Shown one piece after another: positions 25,190 through 33,248 of a DNA stretch of 62,445 bases. A model generated the notes under the pieces. That model saw only the letters and a list, made by a program, of their open reading frames with translations. It searched no databases and had not been told where the DNA came from. Position 1 is the first letter of the stretch. Every line of letters begins with the position of its first letter. A program made the translations under genes and the position numbers. This stretch comes from Bacteroides timonensis. GTDB lineage: Bacteria > Bacteroidota > Bacteroidia > Bacteroidales > Bacteroidaceae. The stretch lies in assembly GCF_000513195.1 (NCBI RefSeq), contig NZ_CBVI010000105.1, positions 1 through 62,445 of the forward strand. The letters run 5' to 3'.

Positions 25190-27502
25190 CTATTCGGGAT
25201 CAATGATGCCACCTTTTCTCCCATCATATCCTATGGCATTGGCTTCCGTTCCGGCAACGCCATTCACCGTTCCACCATTCGTATTGTTTTCATAAGTACC
25301 AGAACCATCCAACCAACCGCAAACACCACCGGTAGATGAAGCATCTGTACCCATAATATCGCCTATATTCTGACTATTCTTCAAAATGGCATTTTCCAGA
25401 ACAGCCCCAGCAATTCCTCCAACCGAACTTTCACCACTCACTTTTCCGTGATTTTTGCAGTTGTCGATTGTTCCTCCCAAGTGTGAAACAATTCCTCCTA
25501 CGGTAGAGGAGCCTATTATTTCACCATAGTTCGTACAATTCACAACCTTAGACTCCGGTTGAAAGGAAATAGCGATACCCGCAGCCCAACTGTTACTAAT
25601 CACAGCACCGTAATTATCACAATCTTCAATCAAGCCTGCATAGTTGTTACCGGCGATGCCATGACAATGCGCTCCTTGTGTACCTGCGACGGTACCACGA
25701 TTCACACAACGTTTTATCACTCCATTCAAAGCATTGAACCCGCAGATACCACCTACATATACGTTGGATTTTACTTCGCCCGCATCTATATCCACTTCCA
25801 CAGAACAATCTTCTATGACACCATGATTTATTCCACATAAAGCCGCACAGCAACTTATTTCCGTATCGTAATCATCAATTATGACACTACCTTTCAGATG
25901 AAGATTTCGGATTGCCCCTTGATTAGACTCAATAAAGCCATAATGTGCTTCAGAAGGCGAATATCTCATTTTTAATCCGGAAATCGTATGCCCATGTCCA
26001 TTTAGTGATTCTCTGTTATCTGAACTGACAATAGCACCAATATGTTTAATTGGCTCCCAATTATCAACGGAGCTTAAATCAATGTCGGCATAAATATTGA
26101 CCACATTTTCACTATCAGTCCACTTTGACATATCAACAGACGTTTTCTTCGCATCACGAAACGCAATCAAATCCTCCAACGTATAAATACCTTTCGCTCC
26201 GGTTCTGACTTCCATAATATCACCATACACCCATTGCGACGTTTCCGCATCCATAAACCAAGCGCGTACATAATAAGTAGTGTTAGCTTCCAATGTGCCC
26301 AATTCACCATGAAAAGTTCCATCCACCTGATTATAGGACAGATTAGTGTGTACATCCACTGAACGAATATCCCCCGTTTGATTCAGCAAATCATCGCGGT
26401 TAGTGGCAAACTCAAAGCCATGATGGTTATTTTCCGTACCGGGAGTCACTACCCCGTAAACAACAACCGTAGTACCGGTGACTTCAGCATGCAAGGTAGT
26501 TACGGCCAAGCCTTTTCTAGTGGTATATTTAAGTATATCTCCGTACCCGTTTCCTTGTCCGTTTATGGCATACGCCCGAATATAATAAGTCGTTTCCGAC
26601 CGCAAGTCCGCAATATTCAGACTGAAAGCATTATTGTTATCCTTTTCCGTCACCACTTGCTTCATATGTGCCGTGGTAGGCGTTTGGCTCTCAGCACTCC
26701 AACAGAAACCATATTCAGAAATTTCCGTCTCACCACTACTCAATATAGATGCTTTCACCATAATACTTAGCGCAGTGGAATCTACCGGAGTAATACTGGA
26801 CAAAGCAGGTACCGTAGCATTCTGTGTCTTCACAACTATCGTTTTACCATATCCTACTCCCTTGGCATTCACACCATAAGCACAAACCGCATATTCCTTA
26901 TCGGCTTTCAAATCTTTCATACGGGCGGTGATTTTGCCGCCTTCCGGCGTAGCGTTCACTACGTTGTCCTTGGTTGTAGGATTACCCTTACCTTCATCCG
27001 CCTCCTTCCAACAGAAGCCGCTAAGTATCAGCTCACTTCCTCCTTCATCCAGTAGAACGGTGGAAACTGTGAGACTTTTCTCATCCCGCTCCGACACCTG
27101 TAGCTCTCCGAAGACCGGCGCATTGCTTTCCGTTGTCGTAAATGTCTTTATTTCACCCCGTGCTATACTGTAACCACTACTGGCATACGCACAATAATAA
27201 TAAGTCTTACCCGGCTGCAAGTCCTTCACTTGCACACTCAGCGATGTCACATCCGAAGTAGTGATTTTAAGTTCCGTATACTCTGCCATACTTTGAAGTT
27301 CGGACAGCAAAATGCCACAATCCTTCACAACCACGCCTTCCGACTTCTGTATACTACCCGAAAGTGTAGCCCCCATTCGATAAATCTCCGTAGCCTCTCC
27401 CGTCTTCAACACCGGAGAGAAATTCATCGGCAATGTATCTTTCTCACAAGCTGCCAACAGCGCTAACAGGCTGCACAGCAATATATATTCTATTCTTTTC
27501 AT
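25190..27502 (-). CDS. Surface lipoprotein with Fn3-like repeats and a GLUG-like beta-helix
   Basis: A type II signal with lipobox LLAAC puts the mature Cys at about residue 19, so this is a lipoprotein probably exposed on the outer membrane. Four Fn3-like repeats follow (residues about 30-450), each ending in a motif like YYYCAYASSGY or YYIRAYAINGQGNGYGD. The last 320 residues hold repeated units of the GLUG kind: YVGGICGFN, VGGIVSHLGG, VGGIAGAVLE, STGGVCGWLDG, each with an N-x-G-x-(V/I) strand, predicting a right-handed beta-helix. That architecture suits adhesion or carbohydrate binding. It follows the PEGA-domain gene by 42 bases and is probably in the same transcript. I recognise no specific family name. 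Confidence 0.8.
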   Translation of the reverse strand: MKRIEYILLCSLLALLAACEKDTLPMNFSPVLKTGEATEIYRMGATLSGSIQKSEGVVVKDCGILLSELQSMAEYTELKITTSDVTSLSVQVKDLQPGKTYYYCAYASSGYSIARGEIKTFTTTESNAPVFGELQVSERDEKSLTVSTVLLDEGGSELILSGFCWKEADEGKGNPTTKDNVVNATPEGGKITARMKDLKADKEYAVCAYGVNAKGVGYGKTIVVKTQNATVPALSSITPVDSTALSIMVKASILSSGETEISEYGFCWSAESQTPTTAHMKQVVTEKDNNNAFSLNIADLRSETTYYIRAYAINGQGNGYGDILKYTTRKGLAVTTLHAEVTGTTVVVYGVVTPGTENNHHGFEFATNRDDLLNQTGDIRSVDVHTNLSYNQVDGTFHGELGTLEANTTYYVRAWFMDAETSQWVYGDIMEVRTGAKGIYTLEDLIAFRDAKKTSVDMSKWTDSENVVNIYADIDLSSVDNWEPIKHIGAIVSSDNRESLNGHGHTISGLKMRYSPSEAHYGFIESNQGAIRNLHLKGSVIIDDYDTEISCCAALCGINHGVIEDCSVEVDIDAGEVKSNVYVGGICGFNALNGVIKRCVNRGTVAGTQGAHCHGIAGNNYAGLIEDCDNYGAVISNSWAAGIAISFQPESKVVNCTNYGEIIGSSTVGGIVSHLGGTIDNCKNHGKVSGESSVGGIAGAVLENAILKNSQNIGDIMGTDASSTGGVCGWLDGSGTYENNTNGGTVNGVAGTEANAIGYDGRKGGIIDPE

Positions 27503-27544
27503 CTTACTATACTTATGAATTATGAAATTTCCGTCAACCGGCTT

Positions 27545-28894
27545 TTAGAAAAAGAAACCTACACCCGCACTCAGTTCCAAATATTTGAAGTTCACCGTCT
27601 GGCACCCCACTGACACGGCAAATTTGCCCAAACGACCTATAGCACCGATTTCAGCAGCAATTCCCGTGGCAGAATGGTCGGTATTCTTTACCAATTCTTC
27701 TTCTACCGTCTCCCAAGCCAATGCACGATTACCATATCCCGCACCAATATAACCATACAGCGGCTTCGCAATGCGGCGCATATATCCGGCGGTTACAGAC
27801 ATACGGGCTTTCTTCGACACACCTTCCTTATAATAAGGTGTGCCTGCACCACCGGCAGTCAATGCTCCAGTATCATCACATTCAAGATCAGCGGATACCG
27901 AACCAAAATCACTCCGAAAACGAACATAAGCACCATTATTGGCAACCATAGCCACCATAGCCCCAAACGAAATTTGAGAAGGATGCCAGCCGGCCTCCAG
28001 CATCACCAATGTACGGCGGGGTTCTTTGGGTTTGATGGTTGAAACAAGTTTAAAGGTATAGCCGATTGTCGCGCCGGGAGACACGGTAAGCAATGTATCC
28101 TGAGGAAAAAACAAATCTTTCTCCACCTTCACACGGTAGTCGCGTAACGGCAAGCGATCACTCTTGTACGGAGTTTTCCCGACAAGTTCATTATCAATGT
28201 ATACATTAGCATCCTCCTCCGGCAAAGAAAAGATTTCCATATAGCCAAAACGAGGTTTCAGCGTGACACTCATTATCTTCTGTTCACTACCTAAATCTAT
28301 AATCCCGGCATCCGGAGCATACATCGGCGCCTCTACCCGATAGGTATGTGTGCCTTTTTTCATAGTAGCCGTGAACAGTCCTTTTTCAGTCGGCATCTTT
28401 TCATCATCAATATAGATATCTGCCGTAGCGGGTTCGGGACGCATCACGAGAAGTTGCATGTTAGCATCAGCAGCAACAGGTTCAGTTCCGTCACCCGCAG
28501 AAAGTTCCATTTCGTAGGTCACGGCCTTTTCGATAATGTCCGGATAGAAATAATTTCGCAGCACACCATACTTTTCGTGCATGATGGAAATACGTCTCGC
28601 CCCACGCGGAACGTACAGCCATATTTCACCCGGCTTGTTCTCGCGTGCCACAATGCCCAATGCATCCGGCTCGAACATGAAATTTTTATCAGTGGTAACA
28701 ATGCGTATCAGTGCACAGACCTCTCCATTTTGATCCTTGAGGGGAGCGGTGATACGTGCTGTTACATCCATCTCCATCCGCTGAAAAGAAGTAATTTGAA
28801 TTTTGTTTTGTGCTGACGCACGTTGTGTAACAAGCAACAGGAACAGTAATTGCATCCCTGTAAACAGCAAAAATCTGAATGTTTTGTTTGCCAT
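27545..28894 (-). CDS. Outer-membrane protein with PEGA repeats
   Basis: A signal peptide ends at RASAQ. Residues about 150-270 contain two PEGA-type beta-sandwich repeats (ATADIYIDDEKMPTEKGLF and DANVYIDNELVGKTPYKSD), modules found in surface proteins. The last 160 residues alternate like a small beta-barrel (GAYVRFRSDFGSVSADLE, LYGYIGAGYGNRALAWE, VGCQTVNFKYLELSAGVGFFF) and end in phenylalanine, as outer-membrane barrels do. It is first in an operon with the Fn3/GLUG lipoprotein, so the barrel may anchor or display that lipoprotein. The promoter candidate at 29190-29197 gives a leader of about 290 bases containing structured elements. Confidence 0.8.
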   Translation of the reverse strand: MANKTFRFLLFTGMQLLFLLLVTQRASAQNKIQITSFQRMEMDVTARITAPLKDQNGEVCALIRIVTTDKNFMFEPDALGIVARENKPGEIWLYVPRGARRISIMHEKYGVLRNYFYPDIIEKAVTYEMELSAGDGTEPVAADANMQLLVMRPEPATADIYIDDEKMPTEKGLFTATMKKGTHTYRVEAPMYAPDAGIIDLGSEQKIMSVTLKPRFGYMEIFSLPEEDANVYIDNELVGKTPYKSDRLPLRDYRVKVEKDLFFPQDTLLTVSPGATIGYTFKLVSTIKPKEPRRTLVMLEAGWHPSQISFGAMVAMVANNGAYVRFRSDFGSVSADLECDDTGALTAGGAGTPYYKEGVSKKARMSVTAGYMRRIAKPLYGYIGAGYGNRALAWETVEEELVKNTDHSATGIAAEIGAIGRLGKFAVSVGCQTVNFKYLELSAGVGFFF

Positions 28895-28950
28895 GTGTTT
28901 TTCTTAGTTTCTTCCGTCTGCCCTCTAAGGCGGGTTTATATATAAAGAAA

Positions 28951-29027
28951 GCGCGAGGACCGTTATTTTCCATTCATTTCTGAGGCTCTGGTAAACCCAA
29001 CACCTGAATAGACAACAGTCCTCACGC
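28951..29027 (-). ncRNA. Structured element A (putative cis-acting RNA)
   Basis: Read on the minus strand, the outer stem of 14 continuous pairs is GCGUGAGGACUGUU (29027-29014) with AACGGUCCUCGCGC (28964-28951). An inner stem UAUUC/GAAUG (29010-29006 / 28975-28971) follows. An apical stem GGGU/GCCU (28998-28995 / 28986-28983) closes the loop UUACCAGA. AGGUGUU lies 5' of the apical stem and could pair GGU with the loop ACC, a possible pseudoknot. The sense strand leads to the PEGA gene, 57 bases downstream. It may belong to a known Bacteroides RNA class, or be a DNA hairpin element. Confidence 0.5.
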
Positions 29028-29046
29028 CTAAGTATATATAACATAG

Positions 29047-29133
29047 ACGTGAAGAAACAGTTGCTATCATCCCCAGGTGTTTAGAAATTTACCAGATTTC
29101 AGAAATAGGGATAATAACTTTCGCTTCTTGCGT
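29047..29133 (+). ncRNA. Structured element B, divergent partner of A
   Basis: Read on the plus strand this matches element A in order and loops but not in stem sequence. The outer stem is weaker: ACGU/GCGU, GAAG/CUUC and AGUU/AACU with internal mismatches. The inner stem is AUCCC/GGGAU (29069-29073 / 29108-29112). The apical stem GAAAU/AUUUC (29084-29088 / 29096-29100) closes UUACCAG. AGGUGUU and CAGAAAU are conserved at the same places. Only 19 bases separate it from element A. It points toward the HU-like gene 450 bases away, which has its own later promoter. Confidence 0.45.
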
Positions 29134-29189
29134 ATTAACTCAATATTGACAAATCTCTCGCTCTATTGCTACAATATCAAGATTCGCTA

Positions 29190-29197
29190 CAAATATA
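29190..29197 (-). promoter_or_regulatory. Predicted -7 element for the PEGA-Fn3/GLUG operon
   Basis: TATATTTG on the minus strand is an exact -7 match, with a T-run but no clear TTTG at -33. If used, the transcript would carry the antisense of element B and then element A before the PEGA gene. Confidence 0.35.
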
Positions 29198-29347
29198 AGG
29201 TAATTTTCTCAAAAAAACATTATTGTCCATAAAATTACTTTTATGATATTTTTCAACGGCCAGTAAAGTAACTGTCATTTTTGCTCTCATGAATGAATCA
29301 GACTAAGTGATATGCAAAAGACAAAGAGCGATTCTCCCAATAAAAAC

Positions 29348-29378
29348 TTGCTTTCCCGGCTGTAGATAGTTATCTTTG
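29348..29378 (+). promoter_or_regulatory. Predicted promoter of the HU-like gene
   Basis: TTG at 29348-29350 and TATCTTTG at 29371-29378 are 20 bases apart, an exact -7 with good spacing. The start would be near 29385, giving a leader of about 200 bases. Confidence 0.65.
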
Positions 29379-29402
29379 CGCCTGCCAAGACTCAGAGCAA
29401 GA

Positions 29403-29465
29403 CTTTCATTATTAAAAATGAAAGCTTTATTCTTACAAACGAAGACTTCACTCTTAAAAATGGAG
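29403..29465 (+). repeat. Three degenerate 21-22-base tandem repeats in the HU-like gene leader
   Basis: Successive units are CTTTCATTATTAAAAATGAAAG, read as CTTTCAT, loop, ATGAAAG; then CTTTATTCTTACAAACGAAG; then CTTCACTCTTAAAAATGGAG. Each unit is a weak inverted repeat around a central TTAAAAA-like core, so the transcript could form a row of small hairpins. Confidence 0.5.
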
Positions 29466-29587
29466 ATTTCGTTTCAAGTTTTTCCTGTCACAAAAGGAAG
29501 TTTGCGTTGCAAGGCAAACACCTTTCCAACACAGGAAGGCAACCAAGTAACTGGATGAATCATCAAACAAGAAAGGAGAGCCCAACA

Positions 29588-30220
29588 ATGCCCCACTACA
29601 TAATGAAAGAAATGCCCGATATGCAAGACACAGGTGAGCAGACCACCTACCCGCAAATGGTAATGACAGGACAGACCAGTACACGAGAACTGGCCGAATA
29701 CATCGCCATGAAATGCGCCTTCGCCAAAGGAGTGACCGAGGGAGTGATTTGCGAACTGGGCGAAGCACTGGCCCACGAAATGGGAATGGGACGCTCGGTG
29801 AAAATAGAAGGTCTGGGTGTATTTACTCCGGCACTGTCCCTGCGCCCGGACAAGGAACGGGAAAAGATGGAAAAAAATGCCACGAAACGAAACGCACAAA
29901 GCATTCGTGTGGGTGGAGTGAACTTCCGCGCGGACAAAGACCTGATAAGGGAAACCAATGGTTGGTGCGACCTCAAACGCGCTCCCTGGAAGCCCGCACG
30001 CTCTTCGCAGAAATATACCAGCGAACAACGCCTGATACTGGCGAAAGCTTATCTGGAAGAACATCCTTACCTCACCGTACTGAACTACCGCCAACTGACG
30101 GGATTGCTACAAACCGCCGCCACCACCGAACTGCGTAAGTGGGCGCATACGCCGGGCACTGGCATCGAGACCAGCGGAAGAGGCAATCATAAAGTGTATG
30201 TGAAAAGTGAAGGAAATTGA
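29588..30220 (+). CDS. HU-like DNA-binding protein with a C-terminal extension
   Basis: The N-terminal 120 residues are an HU/IHF-like fold: STRELAEYIAMKCAFAKG, VICELGEALAHEMGMGRSVK, IEGLGVFTPALSL, QSIRVGGVNFRADKDLIRET. The C-terminal 80 residues (YTSEQRLILAKAYLEEHPYL, then LTGLLQTAATTELRKWA) resemble a helical winged-helix-like module. The start was set at the ATG preceded by AAAGGAGA at a good distance; the longer frame upstream has no start signals. Such proteins are common in Bacteroidales and are presumed nucleoid or regulatory factors. It heads the accessory block and sits next to the structured elements, which could be its targets, but that is only an inference. Confidence 0.82.
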   Translation: MPHYIMKEMPDMQDTGEQTTYPQMVMTGQTSTRELAEYIAMKCAFAKGVTEGVICELGEALAHEMGMGRSVKIEGLGVFTPALSLRPDKEREKMEKNATKRNAQSIRVGGVNFRADKDLIRETNGWCDLKRAPWKPARSSQKYTSEQRLILAKAYLEEHPYLTVLNYRQLTGLLQTAATTELRKWAHTPGTGIETSGRGNHKVYVKSEGN

Positions 30221-30242
30221 TCAGACTTTCAATTATTATATC

Positions 30243-30250
30243 TACTTTTG
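30243..30250 (+). promoter_or_regulatory. Predicted -7 element of the peptidase-like gene
   Basis: TACTTTTG is an exact -7 match 44 bases before the ATG; the -33 region is AT-rich without a clear TTTG. Confidence 0.4.
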
Positions 30251-30293
30251 TAAACTTTTTCAATATTATAGGATATAACTATAAGGAATATTC

Positions 30294-31850
30294 ATGCTGG
30301 AAGACAATTTTTTCTTAATACCTATTGACGATTCTTTTCTCAAAGAAGCTCTGGCACAAATTATCTGTGAAGATTTTTGCTTGGCCGAAGAGTATGCGCT
30401 TCATTTAGTAGAAGAACGTGTCATGCCACATTTAAACAGGTTGGTAAAACATACGAAGCTGGTAATAGAGCGGAATTATGTTGATAAGGTCTATAGGGAT
30501 AGTTACTACAGCTATTATGCTTCCAAACGAACCCACTACGGAAGAGACGCCATCAAAATCTCTTTCTTTAATGACGAAAATTATAAAATTACATCTTTGG
30601 ATATATTCAAAGACAAGAATTATATCACATTTCTTAAAGAGAATTATCGGGGGTTTGTAGTATTGCGCCCCACGTCTCCATACATTGTCGGCAGAAGTGC
30701 CATCGCACCCAATTTACTAAAAGACAACTCTTTCAAAACGTGTGTGGCAGCCATTCCTTCTACTGCGATGGGAGTAAAATTCAATGTTCAGGCTTTCCCG
30801 TTTGCCTCTCAAGATACCGAAACAATCAGTTGTGCAGAAACTATGATTTGGGCACTGATGGAGTATTACGGGAACAAATACCCTGAATATTCTCCGGTTT
30901 TACCTTCACGGATTTTACAACTATTGAAACAAAACACTGTAGAGAGACAGCTGCCTTCGGCAGGATTATCGGTAGAGAGCATGTCTTATCTATTGAAAGA
31001 ATTCGGTTTTGGTCCCAAGCTCTATTCACGAGATGTATTCGGAGAGGATTTTGAATCTTTATTAAGTTGTTATATAGAAAGTGGGATTCCTGTTATAGTG
31101 GCGTTGCAAAATGAAAAAGCACGTGATAGAATTCCTCCGGAAAAATTCAAGTTTATTGGTCATGCGGTCTTATGTATTGGTCATGAGAAAGTAAGTGCCA
31201 AAAGAATTCAATCTTTATCCGGAAAAGAATTTGAAACAACTGCAAAAAACACTCTGAAAATAAAAGACTGGGATGAAGCTGACAAGAAATTCCTATTTAT
31301 AGACGATAATTTTCCAGTCTATCAATCTGAAAAGTTAGGAACCCCGACAGGCAGATACGCAAGCTTGGGAGACGTAAATTGGAACAATTGTGAAATTTCC
31401 CACTTTATAGTGCCATTGTATCGTAAGATATATCTGGAAGCTTATGTAGCTAAAAATTTTGTAAAAGAGCTATTATGTTCCGATTTTTTTGATTTTGCAA
31501 ATGGAAAAGAGTTATATTTGCGAACCTTCCTATGTTCGACACGTTCATACAGGGAATATGTTATGCTCGGCAATATGAATGATGAATTGAAGAGAATCAT
31601 CATGAATAAAAGTTTGCCCCGCTTTATATGGATCACTGAAATTTCGGATGACCTAGGTATTTTAAGAAAACAGGCAAATGGTCTGATCCTATTAGATGCA
31701 ACTGAAGCGAACAAGCTGGATTACAGATCATTGATATTCGCTGCATACGACCAAAAAGTGGTACAATATGATAAAGATAAACGAACTGTAGGAGATTCTC
31801 CATTACAGAATACGCCATTCACCATATTTGATAGAAACCTAAAAAACTAA
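30294..31850 (+). CDS. Putative papain/C39-like cysteine peptidase, unknown family
   Basis: I do not recognise a named family. The middle of the protein has the order of a C39/papain-type catalytic triad: Cys180 in TISCAETMIWALMEYYG, His290 in FIGHAVLCIGHE, and Asp337/Asp338 in FLFIDDNFPVY. The region before Cys180 is a separate alpha/beta domain with many Tyr and His residues (YRDSYYSYYASKRTHYGR). About 140 residues after the triad form another domain (YLRTFLCSTRSYREYVMLG). There is no signal peptide, so it should act in the cytoplasm. It is more AT-rich than its neighbours, which suggests later acquisition. The stop is 8 bases before a small ORF that is probably its partner. Confidence 0.7.
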   Translation: MLEDNFFLIPIDDSFLKEALAQIICEDFCLAEEYALHLVEERVMPHLNRLVKHTKLVIERNYVDKVYRDSYYSYYASKRTHYGRDAIKISFFNDENYKITSLDIFKDKNYITFLKENYRGFVVLRPTSPYIVGRSAIAPNLLKDNSFKTCVAAIPSTAMGVKFNVQAFPFASQDTETISCAETMIWALMEYYGNKYPEYSPVLPSRILQLLKQNTVERQLPSAGLSVESMSYLLKEFGFGPKLYSRDVFGEDFESLLSCYIESGIPVIVALQNEKARDRIPPEKFKFIGHAVLCIGHEKVSAKRIQSLSGKEFETTAKNTLKIKDWDEADKKFLFIDDNFPVYQSEKLGTPTGRYASLGDVNWNNCEISHFIVPLYRKIYLEAYVAKNFVKELLCSDFFDFANGKELYLRTFLCSTRSYREYVMLGNMNDELKRIIMNKSLPRFIWITEISDDLGILRKQANGLILLDATEANKLDYRSLIFAAYDQKVVQYDKDKRTVGDSPLQNTPFTIFDRNLKN

Positions 31851-31858
31851 TATATTAT

Positions 31859-32050
31859 ATGCTAGTAGATTTAAAAAAATACGCTGGTTTTAATGCCCCG
31901 GAATTAAAAGTCGAAAGACTATATAATACCAAAGAAGACTATCAGGCTATGGATGTCTTTAACCGAAAAATGACGGAAGTACATCGTGACTACGTTGCAA
32001 AAGAAAAAAAATCCAGCATCTCTGCGAAAAAATTAGTATTAACAGACTAA
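31859..32050 (+). CDS. 63-residue hypothetical protein, partner of the peptidase-like gene
   Basis: A small charged cytoplasmic protein (starts MLVDLKKYAGFNAPELKVER, ends SAKKLVLTD) with no membrane segment and no motif I recognise. Its ATG lies 8 bases after the upstream stop and its own stop 13 bases before trpS, so it is translated within one unit. Size and position suit an inhibitor, a substrate or an adaptor of the peptidase-like protein; none of these is shown. Confidence 0.6.
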   Translation: MLVDLKKYAGFNAPELKVERLYNTKEDYQAMDVFNRKMTEVHRDYVAKEKKSSISAKKLVLTD

Positions 32051-32063
32051 AGAGAAACGATAT

Positions 32064-33158
32064 ATGACCAAAGAGAAAATCATCCTCACGGGCGACCGCC
32101 CTACAGGACGCCTGCATATAGGACATTATGTAGGCTCATTAAGAAGAAGAGTGGAGTTGCAGAACTCCGGTTTGTATGACAAGATATTTGTTTTCATAGC
32201 CGATGCACAAGCATTGACGGACAATGTGGACAACCCGGAAAAGGTACGTCAGAATGTTATCGAAGTGGCGCTTGACTATCTGGCATGCGGACTGGATCCG
32301 GCAAAAAGCACCATCTTCATCCAATCTCAGATTGCCGAACTGTGCGAATTGAGTTTTTACTTCATGAATATGGTGACCGTAAGCCGCCTGCAACGCAATC
32401 CCACAGTAAAAGCAGAAATTCAGTTACGCAACTTCGACGCCAGCATCCCGGTAGGTTTCTTCACCTACCCCATCAGCCAGACTGCGGACATTGCCGCTTT
32501 CAAGGCAACAACTGTCCCTGTGGGCGAAGACCAGGAGCCTATGTTGGAACAGGCACGCGAAATCGTTCGTCGCTTCAACTATATTTATGGCGAAACACTG
32601 GTTGAGCCGGAGATCCTCCTGCCCGACAACGCCGCCTGCCTGCGCCTGCCCGGAACAGATGGAAAAGCCAAGATGAGTAAGAGCCTGGGAAACTGCATCT
32701 ACCTCTCCGACTCTGCCGACGAAGTACAGAAAAAAGTGAAAGGTATGTATACCGATCCCGATCACTTGCGTGTTCAAGACCCGGGTAAAGTAGAAGGTAA
32801 CCCTGTATTTACTTATCTGGACGCTTTCTGCCGCCCCGAACACTTTGGCCTTTACCTGCCCGAATATCCGAACCTTGATGAGCTGAAAGCACATTATCAG
32901 CGTGGCGGTCTGGGTGATATGAAGGTGAAAGGATTCCTTAACTCCATCATGCAGGAGACGCTGGAACCGATCCGCAATCGTCGCAAAGAATTTGAAAAAG
33001 ACATTCCTGCCATCTATGACATGCTGAAGAAAGGTTGCGACGCTGCACGCGAAGTTGCCGCCGCTACATTGGATGATGTACGCAAAGCGATGAAGATTAA
33101 CTACTTCGACGATGCGGAACTGATAGCAGAACAAGTGAAGAAATTCAGCGGAGAATAA
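32064..33158 (+). CDS. trpS: Tryptophanyl-tRNA synthetase
   Basis: A class I synthetase with the HIGH motif in GDRPTGRLHIGHYVGSL and the KMSKS loop intact (DGKAKMSKSLGN). The 364-residue size and the FMNMVTVSRLQRNPTVKAEI segment fit the bacterial TrpRS variant found in Bacteroidetes. The accessory pair is inserted directly upstream, so trpS may now depend on that transcript; no own promoter is visible in the 13-base gap. Confidence 0.96.
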   Translation: MTKEKIILTGDRPTGRLHIGHYVGSLRRRVELQNSGLYDKIFVFIADAQALTDNVDNPEKVRQNVIEVALDYLACGLDPAKSTIFIQSQIAELCELSFYFMNMVTVSRLQRNPTVKAEIQLRNFDASIPVGFFTYPISQTADIAAFKATTVPVGEDQEPMLEQAREIVRRFNYIYGETLVEPEILLPDNAACLRLPGTDGKAKMSKSLGNCIYLSDSADEVQKKVKGMYTDPDHLRVQDPGKVEGNPVFTYLDAFCRPEHFGLYLPEYPNLDELKAHYQRGGLGDMKVKGFLNSIMQETLEPIRNRRKEFEKDIPAIYDMLKKGCDAAREVAAATLDDVRKAMKINYFDDAELIAEQVKKFSGE

Positions 33159-33181
33159 AAACAATATCCCCTGTAACGAGT

Positions 33182-33234
33182 AACGCCCTGACCTCCCGTA
33201 GAATCTACGAGAGAACAGGGCGTTCCCTTTTTAA
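33182..33234. terminator. Terminator between trpS and the OmpA-family gene
   Basis: A 9-bp stem (AACGCCCTG / CAGGGCGTT) encloses a second small inverted repeat (CGTAGA/TCTACG) and is followed by CCCTTTTT on the plus strand. Confidence 0.7.
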
Positions 33235-33248
33235 TGAAAAGACTATAT

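Larger units (their letters stand above)
28895..29587. other. 693-base gene-free region with structured elements, promoters and repeats
   Basis: This is the longest gap in the window. It holds two head-to-head hairpin elements (28951-29133), a minus-strand -7 element, a full plus-strand promoter (29348-29378), and a 21-base degenerate repeat array (29403-29465). Reading frames inside it overlap those elements and lack start signals, so I call no gene here. Confidence 0.8.

Noticed and set aside
28689..28973. 94-codon minus-strand frame overlapping the PEGA gene start and element A
   Set aside because: Out of frame with the PEGA gene, runs through the structured element and has a cysteine-rich random composition.
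28951..29133. Inverted repeat as an invertible promoter switch
   Set aside because: The arms are only partly identical and just 19 bases lie between them; invertible promoters use near-perfect short repeats around a longer segment, and no invertase is adjacent.
29474..30094. 206-codon minus-strand frame opposite the HU-like gene
   Set aside because: Antisense shadow; the plus strand has promoter, Shine-Dalgarno and a recognised fold.
25190..32050. Accessory block as a prophage or conjugative element
   Set aside because: No integrase, structural, transfer or replication gene was found, and no flanking direct repeats were seen.
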